Source: an uncultured Rickettsiales bacterium
Lineage (GTDB): Bacteria > Pseudomonadota > Alphaproteobacteria > Rickettsiales > Midichloriaceae
Assembly (NCBI GenBank): GCA_937996615.1
Contig: CALKVD010000001.1
Location: 1-18,071, forward strand
Direction: 5' to 3'
DNA: 18,071 nucleotides
The notes below the pieces were generated by a model. The model did not search any database. It saw only the letters and a program-made list of their open reading frames with translations, and was not told the DNA's origin. The position numbers and the translations under genes were made by a program. This document shows, in pieces, positions 7,367 through 14,390 of the stretch. Position 1 is the first letter of the stretch. Each line of letters starts with the position of its first letter.

Positions 7367-8176
7367 CTAGTTTTTGTTTCGCTGCTGATTTTCTAACCTC
7401 GACCATATTCTTTTTTTAGCAAAATAAAATATGATAGTAAATACCAGGACGAAAATCATCACGCTCCAGCCCATACTCTTTCTTTCCTCCATTTCAGGTT
7501 CGGCTAGCCATTGGAGGAAATTTACAACATCATATGACATTTGATTTATTGTTGCGGCAGTACCGTCATCAAATTCAACTTGGTTATCGCTAACCAACGG
7601 AGGAGCCATTGCTAGCTGTTGCCCCCCGCCTGCGAAATATGGGTTATAATGCATGTTTTCCCCAACAACAAAATCTGTAGGCACAGGTTCTTGAAAACCA
7701 GTTAAAAGCGAATAAACATAATTTGCACCGTTGTCCCTAGCTTTGATAATTAGTGATAAATCAGGTGGATAGGCGCCGTTATTAACCGAACGAGCTTCTT
7801 TTTCGTTAGCATATGGTCCAGGCATATGATCAGACAAATTGCCTGGTCTGGTATACATCTGTCCCTCGTCGTTTGGTCCTGCGTTGATCGTATATCCGCT
7901 TGCTATTGTTTTTGCTATTACTGGACTATAACCAATTGCTGTCAGATTGCGAAAGGCAAGAGCATTAGCGGAGTGGCAAGCCGAACAGACTTCTTTAAAA
8001 ACTTTAAATCCTCTTTGAATAGATTGGCGATCAAATTTTCCTTTGTAGCCTTCAAATGTCCATTCGATTTTTTTTGGCTGGCGAACATCGTTTGATGCGT
8101 TGGCGATTATTGATTTTGAGTTAAACAGTATAGATATCAAAATGATAGCAAAAATTCTAAACTTTCTTTGGTTCAT
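7367..8176 (-). CDS. petC: Cytochrome c1 of the cytochrome bc1 complex
   Basis: Cytochrome c1 carries electrons from the Rieske protein of the bc1 complex to soluble cytochrome c on the periplasmic face of the inner membrane. The frame is open from an ATG at 8209, but the ATG at 8176 is preferred: it yields 269 residues beginning with a short basic stretch and a hydrophobic signal sequence (MNQRKFRIFAIILISILF). The haem motif is CSACH (Cys64, Cys67, His68), the axial methionine is in LAMAPPL (Met190), and one C-terminal anchor spans about 236-253, followed by a basic tail. The family blocks AFRNLTAIGYS, NGAYPPDLSLI and YDVVNFLQWLAEPE are present. The stop is TAG. petA and petB are not adjacent: the next gene upstream, at 8422, is divergent. 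mnmE follows 87 bases downstream. Confidence 0.95.
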   Translation of the reverse strand: MNQRKFRIFAIILISILFNSKSIIANASNDVRQPKKIEWTFEGYKGKFDRQSIQRGFKVFKEVCSACHSANALAFRNLTAIGYSPVIAKTIASGYTINAGPNDEGQMYTRPGNLSDHMPGPYANEKEARSVNNGAYPPDLSLIIKARDNGANYVYSLLTGFQEPVPTDFVVGENMHYNPYFAGGGQQLAMAPPLVSDNQVEFDDGTAATINQMSYDVVNFLQWLAEPEMEERKSMGWSVMIFVLVFTIIFYFAKKRIWSRLENQQRNKN

Positions 8177-8231
8177 CTGGGAGCGACGTTGAATATTTAT
8201 ACATAGCAAATTATTATTATGATCAATTGTG

Positions 8232-8296
8232 AATTAGCAACAACAAAATTTTTGATTTTTGCGGTAAGATAATTTTTTTATTTTTAGTTGCTAATT
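8232..8296. promoter_or_regulatory. Inverted repeat in the divergent spacer between petC and the exported-protein gene
   Basis: aattagcaac at 8232-8241 and gttgctaatt at 8287-8296 are exact reverse complements, separated by 45 bases inside the roughly 245-base divergent spacer. The spacer must hold promoters for both directions. No clear -35/-10 pair was found. The repeat could be a pair of operator half-sites or a long-loop hairpin; this is inference. Confidence 0.3.
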
Positions 8297-8421
8297 TCTA
8301 GTTGTTATTTTACTTTGAAAATAGGTAAATAATTATGACATAACTTAAACAAAACTAAAATTTATTCTTAGATCTTGATTTAATTTTCTCTAACCATAAC
8401 TTATTGTAACTATTCCAAATT

Positions 8422-8898
8422 ATGGCATATATCCCCAAAAAATTCATTACTCTACTAGTCACAACATTATATTTAATTTTTGCTATATGTTTTCATCCGC
8501 AAAAAGCAATTGCTTTGCCAGCGCCAATTAGCAAAGAGGAATTGTTAAAGAATAGCGATATATATGCCAAAATCAAAGTTCTTGGTGTTATGCGAGTAGA
8601 TGATCAAACATATTCTAGCAATCCGACCCAAACTCAAAACAACTATGCCGAAGTTTATCAAGCTTGGGTTCAGCTTTTAGAGATATACAAGGGTGAGTAC
8701 AAAATTCGTGATACCATAATAGTAAGATGGCAGGTTGATAAACATGGTTTAATTGGCAGTTGGTTTGTTCCACTGGCAAATGGCGAAGAAGTTACTATTT
8801 ATCTAAAAAAATATGTAAGTCAAAACGAAAATAACCCAAGCAACAATAAATCTAGCGACTATTACACTGCGACCTATTATACAGCAAAAGAAAATTAG
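8422..8898 (+). CDS. Small exported protein of unknown function, possibly OB/NTR-like
   Basis: This is a 158-residue protein with ATG start and TAG stop. The N-terminus is a clear signal peptide: Lys6-Lys7, a hydrophobic core at about 8-24, then a likely cleavage near ALPA (31-34). The mature part reads as alternating beta strands: ELLKNSDIYAKIKVLGVMRV, a tyrosine-rich YAEVYQAWVQLLEIYKGEY, DTIIVRWQV, and GEEVTIYLKKYV before a polar Asn/Ser/Tyr-rich tail. The order 'xxSDxxxxxKV... YKG... GEEVxxYLKK' is like small secreted proteins with an OB-type barrel related to the netrin/TIMP fold, but the match is weak. No catalytic motif or cysteine is present in the mature part. It stands alone, divergent from petC and convergent with gpsA (27 bases apart). 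Confidence 0.7.
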   Translation: MAYIPKKFITLLVTTLYLIFAICFHPQKAIALPAPISKEELLKNSDIYAKIKVLGVMRVDDQTYSSNPTQTQNNYAEVYQAWVQLLEIYKGEYKIRDTIIVRWQVDKHGLIGSWFVPLANGEEVTIYLKKYVSQNENNPSNNKSSDYYTATYYTAKEN

Positions 8899-8925
8899 GT
8901 TATGTGACTTGCCTTAGCTGCAATT

Positions 8926-10026
8926 TTATAAGCAATAAACTATATTTCTTGGTCTCAGTTCCTTCTTGATGATCCTTGAAATGATTCGGCATATCGGCAT
9001 TTTTATTTTAAATCTCTGTTCCAAAGAATCGATAAGTTGGACGGTTCGATAACCTTCTACTGTTGTTTGGTTTGCTTCGGCGATAATTTGGTCAAAATCT
9101 ATTTCTTCATCAGAATCGCTTAATCCCATTTGATAGCCAAATGCAAAATTGCGTGATTTATTGCTGGAGCAGGTGAGGAACATATCGCCTATGCCTGCTG
9201 GAGAGATAATTGAACCTATTTTTGCTTTGGCGGCAATTGCTACTTTGCTAATTTCAGCAACGGAAGCTGCGAAAAATGAAGCTTTTGCATTTTCTCCTAG
9301 AGCTAATCCTTCGATTAGGCCAGATCCTATTGCGATAACATTTTTTAATGCTCCATAAATTTGGGTGCTAAGGGTGTTGGTATCGATTTTAAGAGAGAAA
9401 TAAGGACTTTCGAGCAACAACCGTAAGATTGGTCCATAGCTTTTATATATTGTTGAAATAGTGCTTGCTGTTGGGAGATTTTGCATAACTTCGCTAGCAA
9501 AATTAGGTCCTGAAAGAACTGCTATAACTCCTTTCCAGCCACAATCTTCAACAACTTCAAGTGGCAACATCAAACTTTGCTGCTCGGTATTTCTAGGATT
9601 TTTGGTGATATTTGAATTGGGTTTTTCGATTCCTTTGCAACATAAGACTAGACCTGGAATTTCTCTAATTGTATCATGTTGCAATTTGATTTCGCTATAA
9701 TCTTTTTTGAAATTGAGTTTTGCTTTACGGCAGGAAGCTATAAGCTGATTGATGACTTGCCGCAAGGCGTTAGTTGGAACGGCGATAAAGATTTCGGCAC
9801 ATTCAACCATATCATTCATATTGGTGGTTGCTGAGATATTGGGTGAAAGGGTTAGATCTGGAAAAAGTGGATTGATCGCATTGCTATTAATCGAATCCAT
9901 TGTTGTTGGTTCGTTAGTATAAAGCAATACTGAATTCCAAGGTTTTGCTTTGATGAGGAGGGTGCTGATCGCAGTGCCCCAGGATCCTGCCCCGATAATT
10001 CCTATTTTTTTATTTTTTGTTGTCAT
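8926..10026 (-). CDS. gpsA: NAD(P)-dependent glycerol-3-phosphate dehydrogenase
   Basis: GpsA reduces dihydroxyacetone phosphate to sn-glycerol-3-phosphate, the backbone for phospholipids, in the cytoplasm. The Rossmann motif GIIGAGSWGTA is at residues 9-19. Other landmarks are CCKGIE (129-134, normally A/T-T-K-G), LSGPNFASEV (171-180), the catalytic-lysine block YGALKNVIAIGSG (K228), AGIGDMFLTC (278-286) and SRNFAFG (291-297). At 366 residues it is about 30 longer than usual. The extra length lies mostly at about 102-123 and 136-160, in loops around the CCKGIE strand. ATG start, no visible Shine-Dalgarno, TAA stop. It follows the ppiD-like gene by 75 bases on the same strand and may be co-transcribed with it. 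The function call is secure. Confidence 0.95.
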   Translation of the reverse strand: MTTKNKKIGIIGAGSWGTAISTLLIKAKPWNSVLLYTNEPTTMDSINSNAINPLFPDLTLSPNISATTNMNDMVECAEIFIAVPTNALRQVINQLIASCRKAKLNFKKDYSEIKLQHDTIREIPGLVLCCKGIEKPNSNITKNPRNTEQQSLMLPLEVVEDCGWKGVIAVLSGPNFASEVMQNLPTASTISTIYKSYGPILRLLLESPYFSLKIDTNTLSTQIYGALKNVIAIGSGLIEGLALGENAKASFFAASVAEISKVAIAAKAKIGSIISPAGIGDMFLTCSSNKSRNFAFGYQMGLSDSDEEIDFDQIIAEANQTTVEGYRTVQLIDSLEQRFKIKMPICRIISRIIKKELRPRNIVYCL

Positions 10027-10101
10027 GTATTTTTAATTTTTTATTGATTTTATTATTGCCGTTTAAGTAATATAGGATTGTAATACCACATTATAATCGA
10101 T

Positions 10102-12192
10102 TTAATTAATCCTTTGTAGTATCTCCGTGTTAATTTTTGGATTATAGTAAGTTCTTAAATAGTTCAAGTATTCTTCTAGTAGCATATTCTGATATATTTG
10201 GGATGCACTGCTACCTAATCTAACTTTTTGCTCTGCAAGTTGTTCTTGATTGAAATAATTAATTCGTTCAACTTTACCTATTAGATAATTATTGGTTGTT
10301 TTGCTGGTATATATTTTAGATACTTGATTTTGGTTTAGGTCGAACAATTCTTCAACCAATGGTAGTGGCAGGTTGGCTGTTGGAGCTTGGGTGCGACTCA
10401 GGATTGTAAGCTTTGCTTTGTTGATGATTCCAACAGCTAATTCCTTTAGAGCTGGAGATTCAATTTGTTTGTTTTTAGCATTGCTATCGGTAATTGTAGG
10501 ATTTAAGCTGTTGTCTTGCTCAATTTTTTGGTTTGGTTCTGTGTCATCTTGATTTGTAGTTTCTTGTTTTGACTTGCTATCTAGGGTTGTTTTCATCATT
10601 TCTCTGACCGTAGTTGCAAGGTTAGCAAGTTGCTGTTTTTGATGTTGTTTGTTCCATTTTTCTAAGACTTGTTGCTTGATTATCGAAAATTCTGGTAATT
10701 TTTCTGGATTAATAGCATTAACTCTTAAAATAATGTAAGAATCATCGAGTTCATTTTTACTTTTGCTATGATATACAGGAGTTGGAGCCGAATTTTGTTT
10801 TGCCTCGGTGCTAAATGCTGCAGTGATGAAAGAGCTATTGTTTTCTATTTGATTGTTGCTTTTTATAGTATTCAAACTAATTTTAGATTTATTTTGGGAA
10901 CTTTGTTGATTTGGTCCATCTTGGTTTTCTTCCAATGTTTCATCAGCAAAAACTACTGCATTTTTGATTTCCAGCTTATAGGTTTTGGCTATTGTTTCGA
11001 GGTTGCTAGCTTTAAGTTCTGCATCGATTTTATTAACCAAATCATTAAGGAGTGAGTACTCTTTGTTGAGTTTGATATCAGCAACTAATTGGTTTTTAAC
11101 TGAATCTAGAGTTTTGGTATGAGCCGGGTATATTTTCTCGATTCTAAAAATATGCCACCCTAATGGAGTTTTAATTGGAGCAGAGAATTTTCCTTCTGGT
11201 AAAGCAAAGAGAACAGCGCCTATCTCTTGTCCTAATGAATTAATTGTCACATTCTGTAAAAATTGGCTATATTGCGTTTTTGGTTTATTTTGTTTTGCGA
11301 CCGTTGCAAAATCAGAACCAGCGACTAGTTGTTGATAGGTCGCAATAGCAGTTTGTTGATTTTGAATAATAATTTGCCGCACATCTCTCTTTTCTTGTTC
11401 ATTCCAGATTGCTGCACGTTTTTCATATTCTGCTGCAATTTCTGGATCACTGACTGTGATATTGGGGTTAGTAGTTTTGAGTATGTCCCGAGTTATTTCA
11501 ATATATGACACCACTCTTGACTCAGGTTGCATAAAATCTTCTTGGTTTGATTTTAGAAAAGCTTCCAGAGTTTTGGAATCAGGAATTGTGTTTGCTGGCA
11601 GATCTTTAGCGTTTAGTTCCACAATCTTTACTTCTCGCGGCGCATAGACAGCCTGAATCAATATATCTTTTTGTTGCGGGGCTATTGTCCCCTGGTTAGT
11701 TTGAAAAATCCGCAATAATTGGTCTTGAGACATGTGTTGCTTGATTTTATCGATTAGCACCATTTCAGTTAAATTGTTTTCTCTGAGGATCATATCAAAT
11801 TTTTCGCGACTGAAGTTGCCTGTTTCATCTTTAAATGCAGCCATTCCAACAATTTCGTGACGAACCATATCATCGCTAATAGCAATTCCAAGTCGCTTAG
11901 CTTCTTGTTCCAACAGTCCATTATCTATCAGTTCATCTATTGCTTTTTGTTTTAATTCTTCTTCTGATATTTGAGTATTCAATGGATTTTGGACACTTTT
12001 TAGCGATCGCAAGGCTGTTTGAAAATCGTTGATGGTGTATTCTTTATCCTGAATCTTGATTAGCCATGTGTTATTGGTTGGAGTGGTGCTAAACATTTCG
12101 CTACCCAATCCCCAGGCGGCAAACGAAGCAGCCATGATACCCATTATGGCTTTGACCCACCAGCTGTTGGAATATTTGCGTATAAATTTCAT
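10102..12192 (-). CDS. PpiD/SurA-like periplasmic foldase with a parvulin domain
   Basis: This is a 696-residue membrane-anchored peptidyl-prolyl isomerase-type chaperone. One N-terminal transmembrane helix (about 12-30, after a basic start) anchors it with the bulk in the periplasm, as in PpiD. Residues about 40-165 are the SurA-N-like chaperone helices, including SEEELKQKAIDELIDNGLL (77-94). A parvulin domain spans about 269-358, with EKRDVRQIII, SDFATVAKQ, LPEGKFSAPIKTPLGWHIFR and IEKIYP. A helical C-terminal part follows, with an Asn/Gln/Ser/Lys-rich linker at about 545-590 that looks disordered. PpiD helps newly exported outer-membrane and periplasmic proteins fold, so it could serve FlgA, FlgH and the adaptor encoded upstream, though it is separated from flgH by 390 bases. 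ATG start and TAA stop. Whether it is catalytically active cannot be told from sequence alone. Confidence 0.9.
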   Translation of the reverse strand: MKFIRKYSNSWWVKAIMGIMAASFAAWGLGSEMFSTTPTNNTWLIKIQDKEYTINDFQTALRSLKSVQNPLNTQISEEELKQKAIDELIDNGLLEQEAKRLGIAISDDMVRHEIVGMAAFKDETGNFSREKFDMILRENNLTEMVLIDKIKQHMSQDQLLRIFQTNQGTIAPQQKDILIQAVYAPREVKIVELNAKDLPANTIPDSKTLEAFLKSNQEDFMQPESRVVSYIEITRDILKTTNPNITVSDPEIAAEYEKRAAIWNEQEKRDVRQIIIQNQQTAIATYQQLVAGSDFATVAKQNKPKTQYSQFLQNVTINSLGQEIGAVLFALPEGKFSAPIKTPLGWHIFRIEKIYPAHTKTLDSVKNQLVADIKLNKEYSLLNDLVNKIDAELKASNLETIAKTYKLEIKNAVVFADETLEENQDGPNQQSSQNKSKISLNTIKSNNQIENNSSFITAAFSTEAKQNSAPTPVYHSKSKNELDDSYIILRVNAINPEKLPEFSIIKQQVLEKWNKQHQKQQLANLATTVREMMKTTLDSKSKQETTNQDDTEPNQKIEQDNSLNPTITDSNAKNKQIESPALKELAVGIINKAKLTILSRTQAPTANLPLPLVEELFDLNQNQVSKIYTSKTTNNYLIGKVERINYFNQEQLAEQKVRLGSSASQIYQNMLLEEYLNYLRTYYNPKINTEILQRIN

Positions 12193-12582
12193 TTTATTAT
12201 AGTTAGTTTCTAGTTATTTTTATTATTTTGTTTTGGAGTTGCTCTGTTTGGTGCAATTCGTTAATCAAAAAACATATATATATAGTTTGCTAGTGATTAG
12301 GTCAAGATTTTATAAAATCAGAGCGGAGCTTTAACCACTATTATCTAGTGATCAGATTTTACTATATAATAATTATGATTTCGATTCTATATAATTTTTA
12401 GATTATAGGAAGGTACTAAATAAAAAATTTTTTATTTTTTTAGCTTTCTTAGAAAAACTCAAAAGCTATAGAGAAATTCTGATCAAAAAGAGGTTTTATA
12501 ACGTTGAATTGTTGGATATAATAAAGTTTATTTTGATAATATTGAAAATTATGAGCTTATTTCGATTATATCTGCAAAATGT
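12193..12582. other. 390-bp non-coding spacer between flgH and the ppiD-like gene
   Basis: No supportable gene or RNA was found. The spacer is very A/T-rich and holds two perfect palindromes: a 14-bp one at 12306-12319 (gattttataaaatc) and an A/T-only 20-bp one at 12418-12437. It also holds a composite direct repeat: ctagtgat at 12290-12297 and 12345-12352, each followed within a few bases by agatttta (12305-12312 and 12354-12361). A 14-mer, tatataataattat at 12363-12376, recurs at 13451 and 14366. The spacer should contain the flgH terminator and the ppiD promoter, but neither stands out clearly. Confidence 0.6.
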
Positions 12583-13419
12583 CTAGAATGGTGAGATAAT
12601 ATCTAAAATCTGTTTGCCGTACTGGTCCTGCTGATATTCAGCAATCACTCCTCTGCCGCCATATGAAAGTCTAGCTTCAGACACTCGATCTAGCTGTACT
12701 GTATTATTTGGTGATATGTCCGCAGGTCGAATTATCCCTTCAATTGTAATCTCTCTGACTTCGTAGTTAACTCTGACTTCTTGCGAGCCGCGTACAACCA
12801 AGTTACCACCTGGTAAAACTTTAATTACTGTGGTGCCAATTACGGTTTCCACAACTTCTTTGCGGTTTATATTTCCAGTACCAAATGAATTTGCATTAGA
12901 ATTCAAACTGACCAAAGATGCTGGTGAGCTATTGCCATTATTAGGTAATAGATTGCGAACATCACCTTCTAAACCAAAAATATTTGGCATTCCGAGTTTG
13001 CTGTTTGATCCTCGAGCTTTGTTAGTATTATTATTCAAGGTTGCTTTATCTTTGATTAAAACAACGATTGAAACAAGATCGCCGACTTTATAGTTGGGTA
13101 GAAAAGCTTTGGCATTGGCTGGCCAGATACTTGCTGAATTTTGATATTGCTGACCATTTTGCTGATAGATGTTGGAATTAGGGTCATACATTGGATTATT
13201 TCTCATATATGCCAGTGTTTGCTCGTTTGTTGGGTCTACTTTGGTTTCATATACATTAACTTGGCTAAGTTTGGGCGCACGTCCAACATTTGCAAGTCTT
13301 TCGCTCATTACATCGCAGCCGCATATTATAATGCAGATTCCAAAAAGTTTTACTGTTGAGCTGATGCTAGGGATAATTTTGCGAAGAATAATATTGAGGA
13401 TGTTGGGATGAATTTTCAT
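12583..13419 (-). CDS. flgH: Flagellar L-ring lipoprotein FlgH
   Basis: FlgH forms the ring that lets the flagellar rod pass through the outer membrane. This protein has 278 residues. A long basic and hydrophobic leader ends in a lipobox-like ICGC, with the likely lipidated Cys at 35; the next residue is Asp. The family core is present: WPANAKAFLPNYKVGDLVSI, a KDKATLNNNTNKARGS stretch, GNLVVRGSQEVRVNYEVREI, IEGIIRPADISPNNTVQ and the C-terminal block RLSYGGRGVIAEYQQ to the end. The mature protein is somewhat longer than usual through an Asn/Gln-rich stretch at about 75-95. Start ATG, stop TAG. It lies 41 bases after flgA on the same strand, so flgA-flgH is probably one transcript. Neither flgG nor flgI is beside it. 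Confidence 0.93.
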   Translation of the reverse strand: MKIHPNILNIILRKIIPSISSTVKLFGICIIICGCDVMSERLANVGRAPKLSQVNVYETKVDPTNEQTLAYMRNNPMYDPNSNIYQQNGQQYQNSASIWPANAKAFLPNYKVGDLVSIVVLIKDKATLNNNTNKARGSNSKLGMPNIFGLEGDVRNLLPNNGNSSPASLVSLNSNANSFGTGNINRKEVVETVIGTTVIKVLPGGNLVVRGSQEVRVNYEVREITIEGIIRPADISPNNTVQLDRVSEARLSYGGRGVIAEYQQDQYGKQILDIISPF

Positions 13420-13460
13420 CTCTATTAGTAAATGATTTAGTAATAGTAATTATATAATAA

Positions 13461-14303
13461 TTATTTATTCATAATTGCAACATTTTCTTCATCAATCACA
13501 ATCGCTCTTAGTACTTTGTTGCTTTCTAGGTTTCGCACCCTAACTATATCGCCAGCTTTGCCATTATCCAGGCATTTTACTGGGGTTTCGATGATTAGGT
13601 TATTTTTGTGATAGCGTAGCGTTACAATTGAACCGTTGGAAATAATTTTATATAACTCGATATCAGAATTGTCCAAAACTTTACCACTGTTGATATCTCT
13701 CGTTGCGATATATTGTTTAAGATTTTGATAGTCTATTTTTTGAGTAGGGGTGCTCTTTTGAGAATTATTAGTAAAATTATCAGATAATTCATCCCAATTA
13801 ATTTTTTGTTTTGCCACCTCTTGTTTGAATAACCCAGAGGTCAGACGTTGCCCCGATTTGATATGACGCAAAGCTACGATTGTTGTTGTCTCTTCCATCA
13901 ATTCCCCCTTGCAGAGCATTTCTCTGTCGTTAGGACATTGGAGTTTGATTAGGATAATATTTGGTTGAATCCTTCTTGCTAAGAACCGACAATTTTGCTC
14001 TCCGTTATTTTGTACTATTACATTGCCATCGAGAGGTGGATCTTCGCCTACAACAAATTCTGTACTTAAGTTAGTACCATCAATTTTTTCGCTATCACAC
14101 TCATGATCTATGATAATTCTAGTGTTGGCTGGTAGATTTAGATTTTTAGAAATTTCTGCGACGATATCTTGTGTCGCATTTTTAATTGCTATATCAGTAT
14201 AAGCTAAGGGCTGAATTTGATGGCACCAGAAAAAACAAAAAATTAAAAAAAATAATGTACCCAGAAGAATTAAATTTGTTTTTGTATTATATATTTTTTG
14301 CAT
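13461..14303 (-). CDS. flgA: Flagellar P-ring assembly chaperone FlgA
   Basis: FlgA is the periplasmic chaperone that helps FlgI build the P-ring around the rod. At 280 residues it is a little long. An N-terminal signal or anchor (about 11-28, LILLGTLFFLIFCFFW) follows a short basic start. The middle carries five cysteines (CDSE, NCRF, QCPND, LCKGE among others). The C-terminal half is the SAF-type region typical of FlgA: VALRHIKSGQRLTSGLF, YIATRDINSGKVLDNSDIEL, a VTLRYHKNNLIIETPVKCL strand pair, and GKAGDIVRVRNLESNKVLRA at the end. Start ATG, stop TAA. It lies 85 bases downstream of the periplasmic adaptor gene and 41 bases upstream of flgH. The flgA-flgH order is seen in other alphaproteobacteria, though usually after flgG. 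The call rests on the C-terminal pattern and on flgH next door. Confidence 0.88.
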   Translation of the reverse strand: MQKIYNTKTNLILLGTLFFLIFCFFWCHQIQPLAYTDIAIKNATQDIVAEISKNLNLPANTRIIIDHECDSEKIDGTNLSTEFVVGEDPPLDGNVIVQNNGEQNCRFLARRIQPNIILIKLQCPNDREMLCKGELMEETTTIVALRHIKSGQRLTSGLFKQEVAKQKINWDELSDNFTNNSQKSTPTQKIDYQNLKQYIATRDINSGKVLDNSDIELYKIISNGSIVTLRYHKNNLIIETPVKCLDNGKAGDIVRVRNLESNKVLRAIVIDEENVAIMNK

Positions 14304-14360
14304 ACTATTATTAACTCTTTGATCTTAGAAAAAAGATAGAGGGAAAAATAGATTTTAGCA

Positions 14361-14390
14361 AATAGTATATAATAATTATTATATACTATT
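14361..14390. repeat. 30-bp perfect palindrome overlapping the stop codon of the adaptor gene
   Basis: The half-site aatagtatataataa is followed directly by its exact reverse complement, with no spacer, and symmetry ends at both flanks. The palindrome covers two bases of the adaptor stop codon (TAA on the minus strand, 14389-14391). On the minus strand the stem would be followed by TTTGC, so it may act as a weak terminator or protect the mRNA 3' end. It contains the 14-mer tatataataattat that recurs at 12363 and 13451. Confidence 0.75.

Noticed and set aside
12190..12202. Minus-strand TATAAT just before the ppiD-like ATG as its promoter.
   Set aside because: Only three bases separate the hexamer from the ATG, so transcription would begin inside the gene.
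12418..12437. A/T-only 20-bp palindrome as a strong intrinsic terminator for flgH.
   Set aside because: The stem has no G/C pair and lies 146 bases or more past the stop, so it is not convincing as a terminator and is listed only as spacer content.
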